A DNA stretch of 64,000 bases, taken from the NCBI RefSeq assembly GCF_900177705.1, contig NZ_FXBA01000009.1:1-64000 (forward strand), given 5' to 3'. Shown here piece after piece: positions 58,307 to 64,000 of the stretch; the first letter of the stretch is position 1; every line of letters starts with the position of its first letter. The translations under genes were made by a program, and so were the position numbers. The notes under the pieces are model-generated. The model searched no databases. It was not told the origin of the DNA and saw nothing but the letters and a program-made list of their open reading frames with translations. The DNA is from Fibrobacter sp. UWB15 (GTDB lineage: Bacteria; Fibrobacterota; Fibrobacteria; Fibrobacterales; Fibrobacteraceae).

Positions 58307-59458
58307 ATGTTGAATTTTTGTGGAAAAATGGTCGCCGTCGCCTCCTTAGGGCTATTTGGGGCTTTTTGGGGGATCCTGTTGGGGGGCTGCAATAATAATG
58401 ACGAACCGGCCAAGAAAAAGGCCGATTGTGGGGAACTGCCAGCCCTGGAATTCAGCAAAAACCTTAAAGTAGGCAGGCTTTGCGACGAGAATGTTGCCGA
58501 AATCCGTTCTGTCGTGGGTCGCGATACGCTGGTGAGGCGTTTCAAGCTGGGGGTGGCGCCCCAAAAGATAGTGGCCCTTTCTTCGGCACAGATAGGCTAT
58601 ATGCTGCGTCTTGGCCTTGAAAACCACATTGTGGGTGTGGGCGAAGGCAAGTACATTGCTGACAGCGTCCTGTATGCCCGGGTCGCTGCAGGCCAGGTGG
58701 CCGAGGTGGGGGTGGGTTCTACGATTTCTCTTGAAAAGCTGGTGGCGCTCCAGCCGGACTTGGTTATGAGCTTTGCCACGGGTGGAGGACATGACGACTA
58801 CGAACGGATTGACGCCTTGAAGCTCCCGTTGATGCTTACGTCTGAATGGCAGGAAGATTCTCCTCTGGCGAAGGCGGAGTGGATTAAGTTGTACGGAACG
58901 ATGTTCGGTGTGGAAGCTTTGGCGGATTCAATTTTTGAACAAAGTAAAAGAGCGTATTTGCAGGCTACGAGAAAGGAGATCCCGGGTCATGCCCGGGATG
59001 ACAACAGGGCGTGTCCTCGTGTGCTTGTAGGCATGAGTTACGGCGGCGTGTGGTATGCTCCGGGCGGAAACAGCTTCACCGCGCGACTTATCAAGGATGC
59101 GGGAGGCTGCTACTTGTGGGCGGCGGATACCAGCCGGGAACTTCAGTTTGCGTTGGAAGAAATCGTGAAGGTGGCCGACAGTGTCGACGTGTGGGTGAAT
59201 CCCGGGATGTTCGGGTCTCCGGAGGAATTGCTTGCCGCGGAACCCCGTATCAAGTACATCAAGGCGTTCAAGGAAAAACACGTGTGCCAAAACGACGGAC
59301 GCAAGGGCCCTGGCGGCGGCAGCGACTTTTACGAGTCCGCAGTGGCTTACCCTGCCGAAATGCTTCAAAACCTGCAGGAATGTATACAGACGGCAACAAA
59401 AGGGGCTGATTCTGCCCGAAAGGGTTTTGAATGGTACCATAATATTTTTATCTTTTAG
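58307..59458 (+). CDS. BtuF/FepB-like metal-chelate binding lipoprotein
   Basis: The 383-aa product has a lipoprotein signal ending LLGGC (Cys near residue 28) and a class III periplasmic-binding domain. Key parts are APQKIVALSSAQIGYMLRLG, EVGVGSTISLEKLVALQPDL (GxGxxxSLEKLVALxPDLV), and a C-terminal lobe (VLVGMSYGGVWYAPGGNSFT, EEIVKVADSVDVWVNPGMFG). It probably binds a siderophore, heme or corrinoid; no transporter genes are beside it. GAGG precedes the start. An inserted stretch near residues 224-233 (EIPGHARDDN) is coded by a palindromic repeat. Confidence 0.8.
   Translation: MLNFCGKMVAVASLGLFGAFWGILLGGCNNNDEPAKKKADCGELPALEFSKNLKVGRLCDENVAEIRSVVGRDTLVRRFKLGVAPQKIVALSSAQIGYMLRLGLENHIVGVGEGKYIADSVLYARVAAGQVAEVGVGSTISLEKLVALQPDLVMSFATGGGHDDYERIDALKLPLMLTSEWQEDSPLAKAEWIKLYGTMFGVEALADSIFEQSKRAYLQATRKEIPGHARDDNRACPRVLVGMSYGGVWYAPGGNSFTARLIKDAGGCYLWAADTSRELQFALEEIVKVADSVDVWVNPGMFGSPEELLAAEPRIKYIKAFKEKHVCQNDGRKGPGGGSDFYESAVAYPAEMLQNLQECIQTATKGADSARKGFEWYHNIFIF
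58976..59003 (+). repeat. Palindromic repeat inserted in-frame in the BtuF-like gene
   Basis: ATCCCGGG (58979-58986) and CCCGGGAT (58992-58999) form an 8-bp stem with a 5-nt loop, flanked by GAG and GAC. Repeats of this GATCCCGGG-type form occur between genes in many bacteria. Here it is within an open frame and adds about ten residues in a linker region. No second copy is seen in this window. Confidence 0.7.
59425..59456 (+). promoter_or_regulatory. Promoter overlapping the end of the BtuF-like gene
   Basis: TTTTG (59425-59429) and TATCTTTT (59449-59456) are 19 nt apart. The -7 element overlaps the TAG stop of the upstream gene and ends 5 nt before the ATG at 59462, which has no Shine-Dalgarno. 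A leaderless transcript for the cNMP protein is predicted. Confidence 0.45.
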
Positions 59459-59461
59459 GCC

Positions 59462-60259
59462 ATGAAAACTCATACAGGTATTGGTGACTGGATTGCAGCC
59501 AACTATGAACTTGGGACACCTTTTTTGCAGCAGGTTCCCAGGGACTGTGCCGACTATTTGCTCTTGAACGCTCAGATTCGCGAATACGAACCGGGCGAAA
59601 TCATTATTAATGGCGGGTCTATTGGCGATTCTTTCTGCGTGCTGCAGAGCGGTCGCGCTTTTATTTGCGGTGAACTTTTGGCCGATGGCCACTACAATAC
59701 GCTGGCAACGCTTGAGGCGGGGACATGTTTTGGTGAAATGTCCATCATTTGTAACGAGCCCACAAGCAATACGGTTGTTGCGGGTGAAGATGGCGCCACG
59801 GTGCTCCACATTCCCAGTGACGAGTTCGTGAAGTTCCTGGACAAGAACCCGAACATCATGGTGTACCTGTACAAGGTGGTCGCCGACCGCCTGCGTGCAA
59901 AGAACAAGGCCTTCGACGAATTTGAAAGACTTTCGCTTCTTGCTTCGGCAAAGGTGCTCCCCTTTATCGATTTTGCGCAAACTTTGGAAAAGAGCCGCGT
60001 GACGGGAACGGTCATGTTCGAATGCAATGGCGAAAAGGGCTTTATCGCATTCCAGGACGGCCGAATTTGCTGTGCCAAGTGTGGCAAACTGGCAGGCCCA
60101 GACGCTCTTGAAAAGATGCTCTCCTGGGGCGACGAGACGTTGTTCAAGCTCGACACCCACCTGATGCCTGACATCGTGAACATCAACCAGATGTCCGACA
60201 CCACGAGCCTGATTCTGGATGCGCTCAGAAATATTGATGAAAAACAAAATGCCCACTAA
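59462..60259 (+). CDS. Cyclic-nucleotide-binding and DUF4388 regulator
   Basis: The 265-aa product has a cNMP-binding domain (about residues 20-145) with the phosphate cassette FGEMSIICNEPTSNTVVA, and a C-terminal DUF4388/PatA-type domain (about 160-245; LEKSRVTGTVMFECNGEKGF, FQDGRICCAKCGKLAG). There is no DNA-binding helix-turn-helix or kinase domain, so it likely acts by protein contacts in signalling. It is 40 nt before purM. Confidence 0.8.
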   Translation: MKTHTGIGDWIAANYELGTPFLQQVPRDCADYLLLNAQIREYEPGEIIINGGSIGDSFCVLQSGRAFICGELLADGHYNTLATLEAGTCFGEMSIICNEPTSNTVVAGEDGATVLHIPSDEFVKFLDKNPNIMVYLYKVVADRLRAKNKAFDEFERLSLLASAKVLPFIDFAQTLEKSRVTGTVMFECNGEKGFIAFQDGRICCAKCGKLAGPDALEKMLSWGDETLFKLDTHLMPDIVNINQMSDTTSLILDALRNIDEKQNAH

Positions 60260-60299
60260 GGGCTAACACGTGCCCAAGACTTGGGCAAAAGGATAAAAG

Positions 60300-61325
60300 A
60301 TGAATTACGCAGACGCAGGAGTGTCCTTGGCACGTGCCGACGAAGCAATGGTCGGTGTCAAGAAATCCGTACGTACTACATTCAACCAGGGCGTTTTGGG
60401 CGACGTGGGTAACTTCGGCGGCCTATTCACGCTGAACCACCTCGGCATGAAGGACCCCGTGCTCGTGAGCTCCGTGGACGGCGTGGGCACCAAGCTCAAG
60501 GTCGACATCGAAATGGGTACGCACGAACTTCCTGGCCAGGACATTGTGAACCACTGCTGCGATGACATTCTGGTGCAGGGTGCACGTCCGCTGTTCTTCC
60601 TGGACTACGTGGCTACCGGCCGCCTGGAACCGGGTGTCATGGACAAGCTCGTTGCCGGTATGGCAAAGGCCTGCCGCGAAAACGACCTCGTGCTCATCGG
60701 TGGCGAAACCGCTGAAATGCCGGGTTTCTATGGCCCCGGCGACTACGATATTTCCGGTACCATTGTGGGTGTCGTGGAACGCGAAAACATCATCGACGGC
60801 AAGAAGATCAAGCCGGGTACTATCATTCTCGGTCTGCCTTCTACCGGTTTGCATACAAACGGTTATTCTCTTGCCCGTAAGGTGCTTTTCGACGTGGCCG
60901 GCTACAAGGTCGACACCATGGTCGACGGTATGGACAAGTCCATCGGCGAAGCTCTCGCCGTGCCGCACCGCAGCTACTACCCGAGCCTCATCGACCTTTG
61001 CAACAAGAAGATTATCCAGGGCCTTGCCCACATTACGGGTTCGGGCTATCAGGGCAACATTCCGCGTATCTTGCCGGACGATGTCGACGTGATTATCGAC
61101 CGCACCACGTGGAATCCTCCGATGATCTTCAAGCTGATCCAGCAGGCCGGCTCTGTTGAAAAGGACGAAATGTACTCTACCTTCAACATGGGTATGGGCA
61201 TGCTCATCTTCATTGACCCGGCTGACAAGGCTGAAGTCACCGCACACCTCGAAGCCAAGGGCGAAAAGTGGGTGCAGATCGGCGAAGTCGTTGCTGGCAC
61301 CAAGCAGGTGAAGTTCCGCGACTAA
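60300..61325 (+). CDS. purM: Phosphoribosylformylglycinamidine cyclo-ligase
   Basis: PurM (341 aa) makes aminoimidazole ribonucleotide from FGAM and ATP in purine synthesis. Recognised segments are DAGVSLARADEAMVGVKKSV, VSSVDGVGTKLKVDIEMG, DCCDDILVQGA-like (here HCCDDILVQGARPLFFLDY), IGGETAEMPGFYGPGDYD and AHITGSGYQGNIPRILPDDV. Length is the family's usual. AAAGGATAAAAG precedes the start. A terminator follows. Confidence 0.97.
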   Translation: MNYADAGVSLARADEAMVGVKKSVRTTFNQGVLGDVGNFGGLFTLNHLGMKDPVLVSSVDGVGTKLKVDIEMGTHELPGQDIVNHCCDDILVQGARPLFFLDYVATGRLEPGVMDKLVAGMAKACRENDLVLIGGETAEMPGFYGPGDYDISGTIVGVVERENIIDGKKIKPGTIILGLPSTGLHTNGYSLARKVLFDVAGYKVDTMVDGMDKSIGEALAVPHRSYYPSLIDLCNKKIIQGLAHITGSGYQGNIPRILPDDVDVIIDRTTWNPPMIFKLIQQAGSVEKDEMYSTFNMGMGMLIFIDPADKAEVTAHLEAKGEKWVQIGEVVAGTKQVKFRD

Positions 61326-61353
61326 TTCGGATTCACATTCCGCATTTTAAAAG

Positions 61354-61380
61354 GCCTGCACGCGTGTGCGGGCTTTTCTT
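61354..61380 (+). terminator. Terminator of purM
   Basis: GCCTGCAC and GTGCGGGC form an 8-bp stem (one T-G pair) around GCGT, followed by TTTTCTT. Confidence 0.85.
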
Positions 61381-61403
61381 ATGGGCAAGGACTTTGCATT
61401 TTC

Positions 61404-61411
61404 TATCTTTA
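61404..61411 (+). promoter_or_regulatory. Promoter-like element before the DMT transporter
   Basis: TATCTTTA lies 6 nt before the ATG at 61418, which has no Shine-Dalgarno. The same octamer occurs before the symporter gene at 23844. Confidence 0.4.
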
Positions 61412-61417
61412 TACCTG

Positions 61418-62332
61418 ATGACTCCCGTACGCAATAATGTGGCCCTATGGCATTTACTCGCCATTATAACTATTACCTTTTGGGGGACGAGCTTCGTAAG
61501 CACAAAAGTGCTCTTGAATCACGGGTTCACGGCGGTGCAGGTTTTTTCGCTGCGCTTCGCGGTTACGTACCTGATTCTTCTGGCTGCAAGCCACAAACAG
61601 TTCCGTTCTGAAAACTGGAAACACGAACTGATTCTTTTTATTTGCGGCATTACCGGATGCACGCTCTATTTCTGGACAGAGAATACGGCTCTCACGCTTT
61701 CGCAGTCAAGTAACGTCTCGCTCATTGTCTGCACCAACCCATTGCTTATCATGATTCTCGGCGGACTCATTTACAAGAGCGAACGACTCGGCAAGCGGCA
61801 GATTCTCGGATGCCTCATCACGTTCATCGGCATGATACTTGTGGTCTTGAACGGAAAATTCATTTTAAAGCTTTCGCCTGTGGGTGATTTACTCGCCTTC
61901 AGTGCCGGGCTTATGTGGGCAACCTTTTCACTAATCATTAAACAACTAAACGGCAAATACAGTTCCCTGTTCATCACGCGCAAGATGTTCTTTTACGGAA
62001 CGCTCTCCTCTATTCCCGCCATGATTGTCGAAGCCCACGGTAGCGTTTCAAAAGCCCTGGACATTCCGTGGCACCATTTTACGGAACCCGTTGTAACGCT
62101 CAACTTTCTATGTCTAACCGTATTCTCGTCGCTATTCGGCTATCTTATCTGGAACAGCGTTCTTAAGCGTTTGGGCGTCGTACTTGCAAGTAACTACGGC
62201 TACGCCGTCCCCATGGTGACAATGATTACGGCAACCATTGCCCTCGGCGAGCAAATCACCGCCGTTGCCATCGTGGGTGCGGTAGCGATTATCGCGGGCA
62301 TGGTCATGGCCGAGATGAAACGGAAATCTTAG
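61418..62332 (+). CDS. DMT-family (EamA) transporter
   Basis: The 304-aa product has ten membrane helices in two EamA repeats. The N-terminal repeat has AIITITFWGTSFVSTKVLL and AVQVFSLRFAVTYLILLAA; the C-terminal repeat has LVIWNSVLKRLG-like sequence (here FGYLIWNSVLKRLGVVLAS) and VALGEQITAVAIVGAVAI-like (here IALGEQITAVAIVGAVAI). These are often metabolite exporters; substrate unknown. The start MTPVRNNVALWHLLA is chosen over a longer reading from 61268 that overlaps purM. Confidence 0.9.
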   Translation: MTPVRNNVALWHLLAIITITFWGTSFVSTKVLLNHGFTAVQVFSLRFAVTYLILLAASHKQFRSENWKHELILFICGITGCTLYFWTENTALTLSQSSNVSLIVCTNPLLIMILGGLIYKSERLGKRQILGCLITFIGMILVVLNGKFILKLSPVGDLLAFSAGLMWATFSLIIKQLNGKYSSLFITRKMFFYGTLSSIPAMIVEAHGSVSKALDIPWHHFTEPVVTLNFLCLTVFSSLFGYLIWNSVLKRLGVVLASNYGYAVPMVTMITATIALGEQITAVAIVGAVAIIAGMVMAEMKRKS

Positions 62333-63330
62333 TCCTTGACGCAACGGACAGCGTAGGCGTAATACCCGCGCTGCATGGATTCCTTCTCCATGTCGTACTG
62401 GTTCGAGAGTATCCAGGCGTAGTGATTCATGTTGTCTTCGCCCCAGAAATAGGCTTTTTTGCCTTCGCCGTCGCATTCACCCGTTTTGGCGCGATAGCCT
62501 GCCGGGATAGCGGAGAACCCGCTTGCGTTTGTAGCCGTTATGTTGTCTCCAAAAATCGTATCTTCCCACTGCCCCACGGCGCGCAGGGAGCCGTTGTTGT
62601 CGCCGAATTCGCTCTTCGCCGTTGTGGTCAGGTCGCGCCAGTCGTCCGCAGTGGGGAGGCGCCAACCCTCGGGGCACACGGCCGTCGCGGCGTATTCCTG
62701 GTAGAGGCGGCCGTACTTTGTACAGTTCGCGGGAATACCGTCGTAGCAGAAGCTGGAATCGATGGAACCTGTGGCTGTAGCACTGTTGTCAAAGTTCAGG
62801 TTCTCGGCCATCCACGTGAGGTTGCCGATTTTCACCGTCTTGTAGCTCTTGCCGTCGCGGGAATCGGCGAGCGTGCCGTAATCTACAGCGGGGGCGGTCA
62901 CGGATGCGCTTGATTCAGGTTCGTCGCTTTCGCAAGGAGGCATGTCGATTTCGATAAGTGCAGTACCTTCGCACTTGTATAAAATCTGCAAGTCGTAATC
63001 GTATATCGTGTAGCTGTTCGGGCAAGAAATTGAAGTACGCTCCATATTGCGCATGGTAATGTTCGCCATGCCTTTCGTGAAGCATTCGGCACTACTGCTG
63101 GATACACTCATCTCGCTGCTGCTCGACTTTAGTGTATTGCTGGAAAGTGGGTTCACTGACGAAGAGGAAAGCGCACCCGTTACATCGCTAGAACTTGCAG
63201 GCGTATTCTCTTGTGAACTTGTCGGTGCGGGATCGCTTTGCGGTCCAGAAGACGAATCAGAATCACATGCGACAAACGTAAGCCCCAAAGCAAGTGTTGC
63301 AGAGGTGGCAGAAAGTTTTTTGAAATCCAT
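62329..63330 (-). CDS. FISUMP-domain lipoprotein
   Basis: The 333-aa product has a lipoprotein signal (LTFVAC near residue 22) and a Ser-rich linker with several short Ser runs (about 25-80). A C-terminal Fibrobacter succinogenes major paralogous domain follows (about 165-333): DSRDGKSYKTVKIGNLTWMA, ENLNFD, VCPEGWRLPTADDWRDL, ASGFSAIPAGYRAK and YYAYAVRCVKD. This domain is highly amplified in Fibrobacter and is the best taxon marker here. Its exact role is unknown. GGGAGG precedes the start. Its stop overlaps that of the convergent transporter by four bases. Confidence 0.9.
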   Translation of the reverse strand: MDFKKLSATSATLALGLTFVACDSDSSSGPQSDPAPTSSQENTPASSSDVTGALSSSSVNPLSSNTLKSSSSEMSVSSSSAECFTKGMANITMRNMERTSISCPNSYTIYDYDLQILYKCEGTALIEIDMPPCESDEPESSASVTAPAVDYGTLADSRDGKSYKTVKIGNLTWMAENLNFDNSATATGSIDSSFCYDGIPANCTKYGRLYQEYAATAVCPEGWRLPTADDWRDLTTTAKSEFGDNNGSLRAVGQWEDTIFGDNITATNASGFSAIPAGYRAKTGECDGEGKKAYFWGEDNMNHYAWILSNQYDMEKESMQRGYYAYAVRCVKD

Positions 63331-63344
63331 TTGTTTTCCTCCCT

Positions 63345-63584
63345 TTAAATTTCAGTAAAGCGGTCAACGACAGTGCCATCGGCAAGCGTCACCTTGCTTT
63401 CAAAATCTTCACGGTCGCGCACCCATAAAGTTCCTTTCGGGTGTTCAGGAGTCTCGTATTCGCTGCGGTAAACGACAAGCGGTTCAACCGATTCACAATC
63501 TAGAGCGTCGGCGGTGACGACGGTGTAAACCATTGATTCTTTTTTGTAATGGCGATAGCGGTGACCGGCAATTGCTTTCGACAT
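63345..63584 (-). CDS. DUF1653 family protein
   Basis: The 79-aa product matches DUF1653: AGHRYRHYKKESMVYTVV at the N-terminus (GxYxHYK), ESVEPLVVYRSEYETPEHPK in the middle and GTLWVRDREDFESKV near the end. The family has no known function. It lies 1 nt after the patatin stop and 14 nt before the FISUMP gene, so the three are likely one operon. Confidence 0.85.
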   Translation of the reverse strand: MSKAIAGHRYRHYKKESMVYTVVTADALDCESVEPLVVYRSEYETPEHPKGTLWVRDREDFESKVTLADGTVVDRFTEI

Positions 63585-63585
63585 A

Positions 63586-64000
63586 TTACTTTTCCAGAAA
63601 TGCGAGCAGTTTGGGCATGAGCGCGGTTGCGTCTTTTACGCCGAGATCGTACAGTTTTACGAGTTTGGACTTGTCTTTTTCCAGGCGATCGATTTTGAAG
63701 CTTTCGCTCGGGCGAATCATGAAGGCTGAGCCCTGAGCGACGCGTTCTTCCAGCGTGCGCAAGCACTGGTTGTAGCGAATGTGGCGGTTCCGCGCCGCTT
63801 CGATAAACTTGGGGTACTTGCGATAGAAAAGCTTGAACAGGGGAATCATGGAATTCGGCTTCTTGACAAAGCTTTCGGGCTGTGTGACGATAACGACCTG
63901 TTTTTTGTAACCCATGCCCGTAAACACTTCGAACGGAATGCTGTCGCCGACACCACCATCCAGAAGCTTCATGCCGTCAACTTCTACAATATGGCTCATG
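63586..64000 (-). CDS. Patatin-like phospholipase, C-terminal part (partial)
   Basis: The gene runs off the window edge. The visible 138 or so residues begin near the catalytic Asp segment (KLLDGGVGDSIPFEVFTGMG), the D-G-G motif of patatin-like serine hydrolases. A C-terminal helical region follows (YNQCLRTLEERVAQGSAF, KLVKLYDLGVKDATALM). The ATG at 63999 is most likely internal. The Ser (GxSxG) part is outside the window, so activity cannot be judged. RssA-like or bacterial patatins are the closest types. Confidence 0.75.
   Translation of the reverse strand, partial: MSHIVEVDGMKLLDGGVGDSIPFEVFTGMGYKKQVVIVTQPESFVKKPNSMIPLFKLFYRKYPKFIEAARNRHIRYNQCLRTLEERVAQGSAFMIRPSESFKIDRLEKDKSKLVKLYDLGVKDATALMPKLLAFLEK

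Noticed and set aside
58928-60256. A 442-codon minus-strand frame over the BtuF-like and cNMP genes
   Set aside because: Both plus-strand genes have clear domains in order; the minus frame has none.
1-64000. CRISPR arrays, insertion sequences, prophage genes or integrases
   Set aside because: I saw no regularly spaced repeats, transposase motifs, terminal inverted repeats or phage genes. The repeats in 29-38 kb are gene duplications.

Overview
The window most likely comes from a Fibrobacter (phylum Fibrobacterota) chromosome. The evidence is a protein with a C-terminal FISUMP-type domain (Fibrobacter succinogenes major paralogous domain), Ser-rich linkers in secreted proteins, a DUF4954 protein, a giant secreted protein with cellulose-binding-like modules and a possible type IX secretion tail, and promoter-like TAnnTTTG elements of the kind known from Bacteroidetes. 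I identified it from sequence patterns only; no database search was possible.

Layout. 1-12.95 kb is one co-directional ribosomal superoperon (end of tuf, then S10, spc and alpha genes through rplQ), closed by a strong terminator. It has no adk or map between secY and infA, and no rpsD between rpsK and rpoA. 13.0-18.9 kb is a polysaccharide export block: Wza-like, Wzz-like and Wzy-like genes on +, and flippase and acyltransferase genes on -. 19.0-22.8 kb holds tRNA-Leu(UAG), trigger factor, ClpP, ClpX and a free-standing FtsH-peptidase-like (M41) protein, so it is a protein quality-control cluster. 22.8-29.4 kb holds a BatD-like membrane protein, a sodium:solute symporter, an M48-like membrane peptidase, a DUF4954 beta-helix protein, an unknown protein and a GT4 glycosyltransferase.

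29.4-48.3 kb is the unusual part: an A+T-richer array of repeated cassettes, each made of a lipoprotein gene followed by a secreted alpha/beta-hydrolase (lipase-like) gene. There are three lipoprotein paralogs. Their hydrolase partners are 829 aa (truncated), 247 aa (heavily truncated) and 3944 aa (full length). A fossil piece of a further hydrolase copy lies upstream of the first cassette. The first two cassettes share a nearly identical promoter, leader and a hairpin that encloses the Shine-Dalgarno. The giant protein runs from a hydrolase through Ig-like repeats to LamG, CBM6/35-like and two CBM3-like domains.

48.3-51.2 kb is a minus-strand set of four cell-envelope proteins, two of which share a six-cysteine N-terminal module. 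51.3-64.0 kb is mixed: a membrane calcineurin-type phosphoesterase, a degenerate nucleotidyltransferase, an LpoA-like binding protein, a small CPTC-tail protein, a TPR protein, a NYN-domain protein with a likely frameshift, an outer-membrane barrel, a BtuF-like lipoprotein carrying an in-frame palindromic repeat, a cNMP-binding/DUF4388 regulator, purM, a DMT transporter, the FISUMP lipoprotein, a DUF1653 protein and a partial patatin.

A window-wide signal is the TAnnTTTG-like element. In several genes it lies only 4-7 nt before an ATG that has no Shine-Dalgarno, which predicts leaderless mRNAs.
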